A stretch of DNA of 10,128 nt from CAYNFS01 sp964396685 (GTDB lineage Bacteria; Patescibacteriota; Doudnabacteria; UBA920; 2-01-FULL-46-14): contig CAYNFS010000020.1 of the NCBI GenBank assembly GCA_964396685.1, forward strand, positions 1 to 10,128, in the 5' to 3' direction. Shown here piece by piece: positions 1-6,326 of this stretch; positions within the stretch are counted from its first letter, which is position 1; the number at the start of each line of letters is the position of its first letter. The position numbers and the translations under genes were made by a program. The notes beneath the pieces are model-generated. The model did not search any database, had not been told where the DNA came from, and saw only the letters and a list, made by a program, of their open reading frames with translations.

Positions 1-65
1 CGAAGTGGAAACGCTGGGGTCTGCAAAACCTCGATGCGCGGGTTCGATTCCCGCCGGCGCCTCCA
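1..65 (+). tRNA. tRNA-Cys (GCA), 5' end cut off by the window edge
   Basis: The 3' part of a tRNA. The anticodon stem is 16-20 paired with 28-32, and its 7-base loop CTGCAAA (21-27) puts anticodon GCA at 23-25. The T arm is 38-42 / 50-54 around the loop TTCGATT. The 3' acceptor strand CGGCGCC (55-61) is followed by discriminator T62 and an encoded CCA (63-65). U73 together with anticodon GCA is the known identity set of tRNA-Cys, so the two readings support each other. The 5' acceptor strand and most of the D stem (about 11 bases) lie outside the window. Confidence 0.93.
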
Positions 66-188
66 CAAAGTTGCATCTTGTAGATATACTTTTGAAAAAT
101 AGTATGATGATGGTTCCCTCTCCGCCATAGGTTGCACCTCAGGCACTGGCAGGCAGGGATTCCGTTCACCCGCTTTCAAAGAATAAAT

Positions 189-590
189 ATGACGAGTAAA
201 GAAAATGCGAGATTTCCCCAAGAACCGATCGAGGCGAGGGAAAATGACAAGGAGAGCTTGCAAAACTTGCTTCTACAACTGGAGCAAATTCAAAGGTGGC
301 TCGCGGAACAAGCTCGTCCCTCCTATCAAGAACTAATCCAAGCACGAAAATCCCAAAACGCAGATTTGATTACGGAAAAAGAATTGCAACTCCAGGATAT
401 TTTAGATAATTCCGCAATTCTGCTTGTTTATACTGGAAAAAATGCCAAGCTGTCCAATCTTGTAGAACAGCTCTGCAGGCAACTGCAACTAAACGCATTG
501 GCTTTCGATCTGGTGGAGTGTATGACGAAAGGCAGCGATGTCCAGATATTAGCGAGTAATTTGTTGCGCGCCAACAAAACCCCGGGATGA
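189..590 (+). CDS. hypothetical protein, 133 residues, coiled-coil-prone N-terminal half
   Basis: I do not recognise this protein. It is soluble-looking, with no signal peptide or membrane segment. Residues 15-70 are rich in Q, E, L and K and look helical or coiled-coil (LLLQLEQIQRWLAEQ at 27-41; EKELQLQDILD at 63-73). Residues 76-125 look like a small mixed fold (AILLVYTG; a Cys at 96 and 111). I chose the ATG at 189 over an in-frame ATG at 132, because the extra 19 residues (MHLRHWQAGIPF...) do not look like the rest. Neither start has a clear Shine-Dalgarno. The last codons (NKTPG) and the TGA lie inside the terminator hairpin. The gene stands alone between tRNA-Cys and a convergent operon. 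The clean ORF and protein-like composition suggest it is real; its function is unknown. Confidence 0.6.
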   Translation: MTSKENARFPQEPIEARENDKESLQNLLLQLEQIQRWLAEQARPSYQELIQARKSQNADLITEKELQLQDILDNSAILLVYTGKNAKLSNLVEQLCRQLQLNALAFDLVECMTKGSDVQILASNLLRANKTPG

Positions 591-603
591 ACCCGGGGCT
601 TTG
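575..603. terminator. bidirectional intrinsic terminator between convergent genes
   Basis: CCCCGGG (580-586), loop ATGAA (587-591), CCCGGGG (592-598). The stem extends outward by CAAA/TTTG (575-578 with 600-603) past one A/C position, which is a G-U wobble in the minus-strand RNA. On the plus strand CTTTGTCTTT follows. On the minus strand TTTTGTTG follows, so it can end both the 133-residue gene and the infB-rbfA-DHH-CBS operon. The TGA stop of the plus-strand gene (588-590) lies in the loop. Confidence 0.85.
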
Positions 604-621
604 TCTTTCCTAATTTTTTGA

Positions 622-1128
622 TCAGTCTTTTTTAGCCAATTCCCTCCACTCCTTCTGATGAAATTCTTTCTCTCCTGCGATCAGCTTCACGATGTCCGCG
701 CGACTTATGATCCCCATTAGTTTGTCTTTTTCAATCACCGGTACGGGGTTGATTTTTTTTCGCAAAAACAGGTCGGCCAAATCTTCGATTGAGGCGTCCG
801 GGCCGATACTTAATACTTTGTCGGTCATCAAATCCCTAACTTTTGTGGCCACGAGCTTTTCAAGTTGTTTTTCTATTTCATCCCCGTTGAGCGGGTTGTC
901 CAAATAAACCAGGCTCCCCAAAAAAGCAAAGGTTACAGGCAAATGAAGCCTGCCTTCGACTTTGATCAAGTCGGCGTCAGTGACAATGCCGACCAGTTTG
1001 TCATTTTGGTCCAGTACCGGCAGGCCGGTTAGGCCATTGAGAAACATCAACCTCGCCGCATCTTTGACCGAGGTATCCGGCGAGCAGGTGATGACATTTT
1101 TGGTCATGATGTCTTTGACTTTGGTCAT
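622..1128 (-). CDS. tandem CBS-domain protein
   Basis: A 168-residue protein made of two CBS repeats, the module that binds adenine nucleotides or other adenosyl ligands and usually senses energy state. CBS1 covers about residues 1-55 (VKDIMTKNVITCSPDTSVKD; GLPVLDQNDKLVGIVTDADL). A hydrophobic insert at about 60-95 (LHLPVTFAFLGSLVYLD) separates it from CBS2 at about 96-152 (VRDLMTDKVLSIGPDASIED; PVPVIEKDKLMGIISRADIV). Both repeats show the usual end ...GI(V/I)(T/S)(D/R)ADL/I. No other domain is attached, so it is a stand-alone CBS pair with unknown partner. Its ATG overlaps the TGA of the upstream DHH gene by four bases (ATGA), which points to translational coupling. It is the last gene of the operon and faces the terminator at 575-603. 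The ligand cannot be read from the sequence. Confidence 0.92.
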   Translation of the reverse strand: MTKVKDIMTKNVITCSPDTSVKDAARLMFLNGLTGLPVLDQNDKLVGIVTDADLIKVEGRLHLPVTFAFLGSLVYLDNPLNGDEIEKQLEKLVATKVRDLMTDKVLSIGPDASIEDLADLFLRKKINPVPVIEKDKLMGIISRADIVKLIAGEKEFHQKEWRELAKKD

Positions 1129-2090
1129 GTTATTTTCCAGCCTTCTTTCGTTTTTTCAATTTTGCCTTTGAATTTAAAACCAGCGGCTAATTTATGTCCG
1201 CCGCCGCCAAAGGCGCGGGCGATTGCCGCAACGTCCACCCCTTTATAGTGTTCGCTGCGCAGGCTCCCCTTAATTTCCTCTCCGCGCTGTTTGAGCAACA
1301 TGGAAAATTTGGCCTCGGGAATGGTATTTAAAAGTTCTACAACTCCTTCCAGATCTTCTTCCTTTGCTCCGACTGCCGCCAAATCTTCAGCGGTAATTAC
1401 AGTATAAACCATTTGGCGTTTTGGGTCTAAACGAGCGTTTTCCAATGCCGCTGCCCAAGCTCGCAGCATGGGCAGTTCTTTTTGCGAAAAAGTGAAGCGG
1501 GATATGAGGTCAAGCTTGGCTCCTTTCCGCAGAAGCTCGGCGGCAATTTCAAAAGTCAATGCCGAGATATTGGCGTGACGGAATCCGCCGGTATCGGTAA
1601 ATATGCCCGTGAGAAGGTATAAGGCTATAAATTTGTCAATCGCCACGCGCCAATCTTTGAGCATTAAATATACCAGTTCGCAATTTGCTGCAAGACTTGC
1701 ATCCCAAATATTTACCGTCCCAAACATTTGGGTATCGGCATGATGATCAAGATTGACAATGGTTTTTGGCCACCCCTCAAGTTCCGCAAATCCAGGCCTT
1801 GTCAGTTTGCCGCACCCGACGGTGATTAAAAGATCATAATTTTTATAATCTTCGGGCAGACTTTCTTTCACCTCGCCATGCCCCGGCAAAAACAAAAGAT
1901 TATCAGGCACGCCGCCCTTCGCCAGTTTGAGAGTTTTTTTACTCCAGCCTTCCAAAACATGAGACAGCGCCAAAATGGCGCCCAGGTCGTCGCCGTCGGT
2001 GTATTCATGGGAGGCCAAAATTATGCTCGGAGCTTGGTCGATAAATCCTTTCGCCTTTTGAAATGCCCGTTTGAGATTATCTTGGATCAT
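1125..2090 (-). CDS. DHH/DHHA1-family phosphoesterase (NrnA-like), with a divergent motif II
   Basis: A 321-residue protein of the bacterial NrnA/DHH type, whose studied members degrade short oligoribonucleotides, pAp or cyclic dinucleotides. Motif I is HEYTDGDDLGA (28-38), motif III the DHH signature LDHH (114-117), motif IV FTDTGGFRH (164-172). The C-terminal DHHA1 nucleic-acid-binding motif is FGGGGHKLAAGF (294-305). Motif II, normally an Asp after a hydrophobic strand, reads DLLITVGCGK (86-95) with no Asp at the expected place, so metal binding may be altered. The start is one of two adjacent ATGs (2093 or 2090). GAGG ends at 2094, which favours the second because it leaves a 3-base spacer. 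It overlaps the end of rbfA by 14 bases. Synteny infB-rbfA-DHH is the common bacterial order and supports nrnA; I give no symbol because of the motif change. Confidence 0.88.
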   Translation of the reverse strand: MIQDNLKRAFQKAKGFIDQAPSIILASHEYTDGDDLGAILALSHVLEGWSKKTLKLAKGGVPDNLLFLPGHGEVKESLPEDYKNYDLLITVGCGKLTRPGFAELEGWPKTIVNLDHHADTQMFGTVNIWDASLAANCELVYLMLKDWRVAIDKFIALYLLTGIFTDTGGFRHANISALTFEIAAELLRKGAKLDLISRFTFSQKELPMLRAWAAALENARLDPKRQMVYTVITAEDLAAVGAKEEDLEGVVELLNTIPEAKFSMLLKQRGEEIKGSLRSEHYKGVDVAAIARAFGGGGHKLAAGFKFKGKIEKTKEGWKIT

Positions 2091-2424
2091 CATCCTCGTG
2101 GAGCTTGCGAATAATTTGGCCAATCCTTTGGACATTTTCGCCTGAATAATCAGGGACAAAATCAATCTTGGGGATCTTTCTCATCTTGAGCTTCTTCAAA
2201 AGCATTCCTTGAACTTGGTAAATCTGTTTTTTTAAAATGTCCAAAACTTTAACCTCGTCCTGCCCGACTACAGAAAAAAAAATTTTGGCCTCTTCCAGAT
2301 CCGGGGTTACATCTGCCGAAGTAATAGTTAGAAGTCCCGTTACACCCTCAAATCCTTGTTCTTGAAGGTAAGCGGCGATTTCGCGCTTGAGTAACGAATT
2401 TATTTTTTCCTGCCTCGTCGTCAT
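2077..2424 (-). CDS. rbfA: 30S ribosome-binding factor A
   Basis: RbfA is a small single-KH-type protein that helps mature the 5' end of 16S rRNA and the 30S subunit. The ORF encodes 115 residues from the ATG at 2424, a usual RbfA length. It begins with the typical helix MTTRQEKINSLLKREIAAYL, has the strand pattern LLTITSADVTPDLEEAKIFFSV (32-53) and ends with the family motif KMRKIPKIDFVPDYS (80-94). An in-frame upstream start adds six residues (MCINDC), which do not fit the family. No Shine-Dalgarno is seen. It lies 50 bases downstream of infB, and its 3' end overlaps the DHH gene, as expected of a co-transcribed infB-rbfA-nrnA block. Confidence 0.93.
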   Translation of the reverse strand: MTTRQEKINSLLKREIAAYLQEQGFEGVTGLLTITSADVTPDLEEAKIFFSVVGQDEVKVLDILKKQIYQVQGMLLKKLKMRKIPKIDFVPDYSGENVQRIGQIIRKLHEDDDPR

Positions 2425-2474
2425 GCAATCATTAATACACAAATTTTACGAATCTCACTAATCTTTATCTGTGA

Positions 2475-4403
2475 TCATTTCAGTTCTTTTTTCTTCACAG
2501 CCTCGTCAAAGATTTCCAGAATGTCGCCTGCTTTGATTGGGGCATTAACTTGGGCTTTCACTCCAAATTCACGGCCATCCGCCACTTCCGAGACTTCCAT
2601 CCTATTTTGTTGTAGTTCCTCAATCTTTCCTTCCCCAATCTGCTGTTTATCCCGCAAAATCCTGAATCTTTTTTTATCAACGATTTTTCCTTCGATCATC
2701 TCGCCTCCCACAATCATCGTGGTCTTCTCGGTGCGGAAAATCGCCTTGATTTTCGCGCGCCCCAATTTTGTCTCCACCACTTCTATAGGCATCATTGACA
2801 AAAGCGCTTGGGTTATGTCTTCAACCAGCTCGTAGATCACCTCATAAAGATCCACCACGACATTTTTCTGTCTGGCGAGTTTGACCGCCGTCGGTAGCAT
2901 ACGGGTATGAAAACCCACAATCGTGCTTTGGGTATTTTCCGCGAGTGAAATGTCAGATTCGGTTATATCCCCCACTCCCTGGTCAACAATTGTCAGCTTG
3001 ACATCTTCAGAAGATAGCTTGGAAAGCACGTCCTGCAAGGCCTCCAGACTGCCCTGTATCCCGGCGCGCAAAATGATTTTCAGCTCTTTTTTGTTTGGAT
3101 CAGCCTTGATAATCGGTTTGGCAAGCAGTTTTTTGGCTCGCTCCTGCTTAAGCAGGCTTGTAGCTTGCATTTTGGCTTCTTCCAAGCTCGGTACCACTCG
3201 TAAGATGTCACCGACCTCCGGTACTCCTGACAAACCAGAAATTTGCACAGGGGTGGCGGGACTGGCAAGGCGCAATTTTTTACCACCCGCATCCTCCATA
3301 GTGCGAATCTTTCCGTAAGTACTCCCAACCACGACAGGATCGCCTACCCGCAGGGTTCCGTTTTGTACCAAAACAGTGGCAACCGCGCCTTGTCCTCGCG
3401 AAAGGTGCGAATCAATGACCGCGCCTAAAATCCGCCCCTCTGGATTTGCCCTAAAACTTTCAACCTCGGCCATTAGCAGAATAATTTCGAGAAGCTTGTC
3501 TATGCCCTGCCCCATTTTGGCAGAAATTGGCACTACGGGCACCTTGCCCCCCCATTCTTCAATCGTGATGCCCAAAGAAGCCAGATCTGCCTTGACTTTG
3601 TCCGGATTGGCCTCGGGTTTGTCAATTTTGTTTAGCGCCACAATCAAAGGGATTTTGATGAGCTTCGCTCTATTGATTACTTCCACGGTTTGGGGTTTGG
3701 CGCTGTCGTCTGCGGCGATTACAAGAACAATAATATCAGTGACATTTGCTCCCCTGGCGCGCATCGCAACAAAAGCCTCATGTCCGGGAGTGTCAAGAAA
3801 AGTAATCAGCTTGCCCTGATGAGAAACCTGGTATGCCCCTATTTTTTGGGTAATCGCCCCGGCTTCAAGGGCCGCCACATTGGTTTTGCGGATAGTGTCC
3901 AAAAGGGTTGTCTTCCCGTGATCAACATGCCCCATTACCGCCACAATTGGGGGGCGGACAAGAAGTTTGGCCGCATCTTCTTTGGCCAAAATTTCTTGAA
4001 TATAGCCCAAACCCAAACGCACATCTTCTTGAGAATGTTCTACCCCCACCTCCACACCAAACTCTGAAGCGATAATCGTTGCGGTCTCGGCGTCTATTTC
4101 CTCATTGATGGTGGCCATGACTCCGTTTTGCAAAAGCTTTTTGATGACCTCGGTCACCGGTTGCTGCAATTTTTGCGCGAAGTCTTTGACCGGAATAAAG
4201 GGTGGGATCTGAATTTTGGCGGGCCCCGTGTATTTTACCACTTCCACTTTTGGCTTTCCGGACAAGCTCGCGATAATTTTGCGGGCCAAATTGTTGTCCA
4301 CCTTGCGGGCTCTGGGTGATAATCTGAACCCGGCCTGCTTCATCTGATCGCGCAGTTCATGGATTGACATATTCAGTTGCCGAGAAAGAGTTGAGAGATC
4401 CAT
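2475..4403 (-). CDS. infB: translation initiation factor IF-2
   Basis: IF-2 is the GTPase that places fMet-tRNA on the 30S subunit and joins the 50S. The protein has 642 residues, at the short end for bacteria (E. coli has 890). A short IF2_N-like helical region (1-48, LSRQLNMSIHELRDQMKQAG) and a second N-terminal helical module (70-120, PVKDFAQKLQQPVTEVIKKLL) precede the G domain. G1 is GHVDHGKT (158-165), G3 DTPGHEAF (204-211), G4 NKID (258-261), G5 SAK (294-296). The switch region reads AGAITQKIGAYQV, where many homologues have ITQHIGAY. Domains II, III and the fMet-tRNA-binding C-terminal domain (to LEIFDEAVKKKELK) follow complete. It heads the infB-rbfA-DHH-CBS operon and is preceded by a candidate promoter at 4453-4481. 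Only a weak GAG stands before the start. Confidence 0.98.
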   Translation of the reverse strand: MDLSTLSRQLNMSIHELRDQMKQAGFRLSPRARKVDNNLARKIIASLSGKPKVEVVKYTGPAKIQIPPFIPVKDFAQKLQQPVTEVIKKLLQNGVMATINEEIDAETATIIASEFGVEVGVEHSQEDVRLGLGYIQEILAKEDAAKLLVRPPIVAVMGHVDHGKTTLLDTIRKTNVAALEAGAITQKIGAYQVSHQGKLITFLDTPGHEAFVAMRARGANVTDIIVLVIAADDSAKPQTVEVINRAKLIKIPLIVALNKIDKPEANPDKVKADLASLGITIEEWGGKVPVVPISAKMGQGIDKLLEIILLMAEVESFRANPEGRILGAVIDSHLSRGQGAVATVLVQNGTLRVGDPVVVGSTYGKIRTMEDAGGKKLRLASPATPVQISGLSGVPEVGDILRVVPSLEEAKMQATSLLKQERAKKLLAKPIIKADPNKKELKIILRAGIQGSLEALQDVLSKLSSEDVKLTIVDQGVGDITESDISLAENTQSTIVGFHTRMLPTAVKLARQKNVVVDLYEVIYELVEDITQALLSMMPIEVVETKLGRAKIKAIFRTEKTTMIVGGEMIEGKIVDKKRFRILRDKQQIGEGKIEELQQNRMEVSEVADGREFGVKAQVNAPIKAGDILEIFDEAVKKKELK

Positions 4404-4416
4404 AATTATTCTCGTT

Positions 4417-4445
4417 CTGTCATTCCCGTGAAAACAGGAATCCAG
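4417..4445. repeat. short palindromic repeat, TCATTCCCG / GGAATCCAG family, copy A
   Basis: CTGTCATTCCCG (4417-4428) and AGGAATCCAG (4436-4445) form an imperfect hairpin (ATTCC/GGAAT) around a short A-rich centre. The same ends occur at 6090-6122 and 7151-7212 with different centres. In the infB leader the element begins right at the predicted transcription start. Confidence 0.7.
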
Positions 4446-4452
4446 ATATCTT

Positions 4453-4481
4453 AATATACCGAAAATTTAAGAATTGTGCAA
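4453..4481 (-). promoter_or_regulatory. candidate sigma-70 promoter for the infB operon
   Basis: On the minus strand TTGCAC (4481-4476) and TATATT (4458-4453, 5 of 6 consensus bases) are separated by exactly 17 bases. The predicted start is near 4446, about 43 bases before the IF-2 ATG. The -35 overlaps the last codons of the trmB-like gene, so infB could also receive read-through. The -35 matches only at TTG, hence moderate confidence. Confidence 0.5.
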
Positions 4482-5228
4482 CGGCTTTATGACCACTTCG
4501 TAAGGCTCTGCTCCTTTCCAAGCCATTTCAAAAAGCACTCTAAGAGACTGACTTACACCATTGCTGGTTACCACTACTGCAAAAATATTTGGCTGATAGG
4601 AAAAAAACGCGACATTATTGTCAAATACTACATTATCAGTGAGAAATTCACTGCTAGGGGAAGTAAATCGATGCTGATAAAATTCATTATGCTGAACTGT
4701 TTTTGCAAAAGCAACGTCAACAGGATTTTGCGTCAATATTTCTTTGACCCGGATGAGTCCCTGCTTGGCTTTTGTCTTTAAATCATCGTTAAATTCCGGA
4801 TAGAAATTTATAGAATCTCTGACCGTAGCAAAGAAACAAACCTCTTTTGCCTCCAAAATCTTATCATAGACTGTTTTAACCCCCGTTTGTCCCTCAAACA
4901 GTTGCACCTGTGGTTTTTCTTTTTTGGCATTATGAATCGCTTGCAAATTAGGCAAAAATCTTTTTATTAATTCTTCTTTACGGCCCAAATTGGAAATTAA
5001 TACCTCTGGCGATTCCGCTTGGAATAGCGCTTTCTTGGCTCGTGGAACGATGCTGACCAAACCTTTCTGGTGAAGCTCGTCTAATATCAAATAGGTCGTT
5101 GGCCGTTTAATCCCAGCTTTGCCCGCAATACTTTGCACCGAAGCAGTGCCCAGCTCCAAAAGCGCCAGATAAACCCGGGATTCTTTTTCTGTTAAGCCAA
5201 TTTTTTCGAGCACTTCCGGGAGTTCCAT
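4467..5228 (-). CDS. TrmB-family winged-helix transcriptional regulator
   Basis: A 253-residue protein with the architecture of TrmB-like regulators, named for archaeal sugar-responsive regulators and also found in many bacteria. The N-terminal winged helix (about 5-75) reads IGLTEKESRVYLALLELG, then the helix-turn-helix ASVQSIAGKAGIKRPTTYLILDELHQKGLV and a wing ending KKALFQAESPEVL. A helical linker (about 76-105) leads to the effector domain (from about QVQLFEGQTGVKTVYDKIL), with a typical late segment DNNVAFFSYQPNIFAVVVTS. The ligand cannot be inferred. An AAAGGA Shine-Dalgarno lies 4-5 bases before the ATG at 5228, unlike most other minus-strand genes here. The gene has its own strong promoter (5376-5404) and a leader of about 140 bases with two hairpin repeats. 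It lies directly upstream of infB, on the same strand. Confidence 0.88.
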   Translation of the reverse strand: MELPEVLEKIGLTEKESRVYLALLELGTASVQSIAGKAGIKRPTTYLILDELHQKGLVSIVPRAKKALFQAESPEVLISNLGRKEELIKRFLPNLQAIHNAKKEKPQVQLFEGQTGVKTVYDKILEAKEVCFFATVRDSINFYPEFNDDLKTKAKQGLIRVKEILTQNPVDVAFAKTVQHNEFYQHRFTSPSSEFLTDNVVFDNNVAFFSYQPNIFAVVVTSNGVSQSLRVLFEMAWKGAEPYEVVIKPLHNS

Positions 5229-5238
5229 ATCGTCCTTT

Positions 5239-5256
5239 CTCCCCTGGCGAGGGGAG
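5239..5256 (-). promoter_or_regulatory. GC-rich hairpin directly before the trmB-like gene's Shine-Dalgarno
   Basis: In the minus-strand RNA CTCCCC (5256-5251) pairs with GGGGAG (5244-5239) around a 6-base loop, ending where the AAAGGA ribosome-binding site begins (5238-5233). It lies in a longer G/C-rich tract (to about 5271) of the interspersed-repeat kind. It could affect ribosome access; that is inference. Confidence 0.45.
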
Positions 5257-5282
5257 GGATCAAGGGAGGGGTTGCTCTTTTC

Positions 5283-5368
5283 GTCATTGCGAGGAGTCCG
5301 CCTCGAGCGGACGACGAAGCAATCTCAAGGCTGTCCCATGGGATTGTTTCGCTAACGCTCGCAATGAC
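5283..5368. repeat. 86-base palindromic repeat with TCATTGCGAG ends
   Basis: GTCATTGCGAG (5283-5293) is the perfect inverse of CTCGCAATGAC (5358-5368). Inside, CGAAGCAATC (5315-5324) pairs with GATTGTTTCG (5342-5351) with one G-T wobble, and CCGCCTCGAGCGG (5299-5311) is itself palindromic. These ends are characteristic of small interspersed palindromic elements found in unrelated bacterial genomes. The element has no coding capacity, so it would be mobilised or spread in trans. It occupies the start of the trmB-like leader. Confidence 0.8.
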
Positions 5369-5375
5369 AATTTCC

Positions 5376-5404
5376 AGCATATCCCCTTTTTCTTCTTTTG
5401 TCAA
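5376..5404 (-). promoter_or_regulatory. sigma-70 promoter of the trmB-like gene, with a possible operator
   Basis: On the minus strand a consensus -35 TTGACA (5404-5399), a 17-base spacer and -10 TATGCT (5381-5376, 4 of 6). The predicted start is near 5369. An inverted repeat TTGTCA (5398-5403), 7 bases, TGACAA (5411-5416) overlaps the -35 and would suit a dimeric regulator, perhaps autoregulation. The promoter is well supported; the operator is a guess. Confidence 0.65.
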
Positions 5405-5483
5405 CTTTTCTGACAAATAATGAAATGTGTTCAAAAAATGCCTAACATAAGCCAAAACCCACACATAATTTTGGTATTATCTA

Positions 5484-5513
5484 TTGACAAACTCCTTTCT
5501 CTTCTGCTAGCCT
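5484..5513 (+). promoter_or_regulatory. candidate promoter for the 103-residue membrane protein gene
   Basis: Consensus -35 TTGACA (5484-5489), an 18-base spacer and a weak -10 TAGCCT (5508-5513, 3 of 6), preceded by the extended -10 TG (5505-5506). A start near 5520 would leave a leader of about 22 bases containing AGGAGG. The perfect -35 is the main support. Confidence 0.35.
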
Positions 5514-5542
5514 TCCCTCTCCAACTGGACAGGAGGAAAAGC

Positions 5543-5854
5543 ATGACAACCACACGAAAAATCGTTATGAGCGCGGCCATTGTGGTCGTGGTTTCTGTCG
5601 GGATATATTGGGATAAAAAAACCTTTGTCCAAGAAGCGGTACTGACTCCCCACCAACAAGCAGAGATTGCGACGGCCAAAGCAATAAAGTTAGCCCACCG
5701 CATCGCCACGAGAATCGACTACCTGAAAGACCCGCGCACAAACCTCTGTTTTGCCTTTTTAGACAGCCATGGGGGACCCGCACTCGCGTCAGTGCCCTGC
5801 ACTCCCCAAGTCGAGGAGCGGATCCAAGCTGGTCTTCAAAGGCACGAACAGTGA
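5543..5854 (+). CDS. small single-pass membrane-anchored protein, 103 residues, unknown function
   Basis: I do not recognise the family. The start at 5543 is set by a perfect AGGAGG (5531-5536) six bases upstream; an in-frame ATG at 5420 would add 41 residues lying over the promoter and is unlikely. The chain begins MTTTRKIVMS, then a valine-rich membrane segment (about 7-22, IVMSAAIVVVVSVGIYW). By the positive-inside rule the rest faces outward: a basic/amphipathic helix (36-58, PHQQAEIATAKAIKLAHRIATRI), the segment DYLKDPRTNLCFAFLD (59-74) and a second cysteine at 86. The two cysteines (69, 86) could form a disulfide outside the membrane. It is monocistronic, with a candidate promoter and a strong terminator at 5920-5965. 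The strong ribosome-binding site contrasts with the neighbouring housekeeping genes. Function unknown. Confidence 0.78.
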   Translation: MTTTRKIVMSAAIVVVVSVGIYWDKKTFVQEAVLTPHQQAEIATAKAIKLAHRIATRIDYLKDPRTNLCFAFLDSHGGPALASVPCTPQVEERIQAGLQRHEQ

Positions 5855-5919
5855 AAGCGGTTGAAACACCAAGTTCCTCGTCAGTCTGACGCCCGCCCAC
5901 AGCCGCTCCGGCGGCGCCC

Positions 5920-5965
5920 CCCTCACACCAAATGCTTCGGCGTTGTGGTGTGAGGGAATTTTTTT
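5920..5965 (+). terminator. strong intrinsic terminator with UUCG tetraloop
   Basis: Stem CCCTCACACCA (5920-5930) with TGGTGTGAGGG (5946-5956), extended inward to a c(UUCG)g tetraloop (5936-5939) with one bulge and a G-U pair. AA and seven T (5959-5965) follow. It ends transcription of the 103-residue gene. A smaller hairpin GCCGC-TCCG-GCGGC (5902-5915) precedes it. Confidence 0.92.
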
Positions 5966-5986
5966 ATTCAATTTTGAAGATCAGTT

Positions 5987-6082
5987 CTCTCTCTTAAGAT
6001 AAAAGAGGGTTAGGGTGAGTTATGGATCTTGCTTCTTTGTCTCATAACTCCTCCCAACCTCCTCTTACCTTAAGAGGAGGAG
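5987..6082. repeat. 96-base imperfect inverted repeat (MITE- or REP-like)
   Basis: The arm 5987-6024 (CTCTCTTAAGATAAAAGAGG...GAGTTATG) matches the inverse of 6043-6082 (CATAACTCCTCC...TTAAGAGGAGGAG) over about 38 bases with a few mismatches and small gaps, around an 18-base centre. It has no ORF. As RNA it would form one long hairpin. It abuts another repeat copy at 6090-6122, so the 300-odd bases after the UUCG terminator are repeat-dominated. Confidence 0.7.
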
Positions 6083-6089
6083 CGTACAA

Positions 6090-6122
6090 GATTCCTCCGC
6101 CTTAGGCGGACGGGAATGACAG
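6090..6122. repeat. short palindromic repeat, TCATTCCCG / GGAATCCAG family, copy B
   Basis: On the minus strand CTGTCATTCCCG (6122-6111) and AGGAATC (6096-6090) are the same ends as copy A at 4417-4445. The centre is a different palindrome, CCGCC-TTA-GGCGG (6097-6109). Confidence 0.65.
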
Positions 6123-6326
6123 TTCTCGATAGGCTCGATGTTACGAGGCGGTTCGGGAAGGACTGGGAGCTCGGCGGCTCCTTGGGCACTCTTCCACCAG
6201 GAAGGAAAGTGGAGCCCCCAAATCGGCTCGATCGTGAAACGAAACGACAAGCACGGCCAATGGTGTTTTTCCTTCCGAGTTGGTACTGGCTACGAGGCTA
6301 GGCTAATCCGTGTCTTCACCTTCTAA
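6116..6326 (+). pseudogene. possible small ORF split by a frameshift (about 70 residues)
   Basis: This stretch has no single convincing ORF, but two overlapping frames look coding in different halves. From 6116 one frame reads DRLDVTRRFGKDWELGGSLGT. From about 6193 the next frame reads FHQEGKWSPQIGSIVKRNDK, then HGQWCFSFRVGTGYEARLIRVFTF and TAA at 6324-6326. Codons in the second half often end in C or G, as in real genes of this region. Adding one CT at CACTCTTCC (6187-6195) joins them as ...GGSLGTLFHQEGKW.... No Shine-Dalgarno is seen, and the first ATG lies inside repeat copy B, so the true start is uncertain. I do not recognise the product. A weak stem and seven T (6353-6359) follow, which could be its terminator. 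The alternative is non-coding leader of the methyltransferase gene. Confidence 0.3.

Noticed and set aside
71..108. Promoter before the 133-residue gene
   Set aside because: TTGCAT and TAGTAT are 23 bases apart, and alternative pairings (TTGTAG, 16 bases) match poorly, so it cannot be told from chance in A/T-rich sequence.
3690..4067. 125-residue plus-strand ORF inside infB
   Set aside because: It is antisense to the IF-2 G domain, which is fully conserved on the minus strand; composition is not protein-like and there is no start signal.
5192..5464. 90-residue minus-strand ORF across the trmB-like leader
   Set aside because: It is made largely of translated palindromic repeats (5239-5271, 5283-5368) and crosses the promoter.
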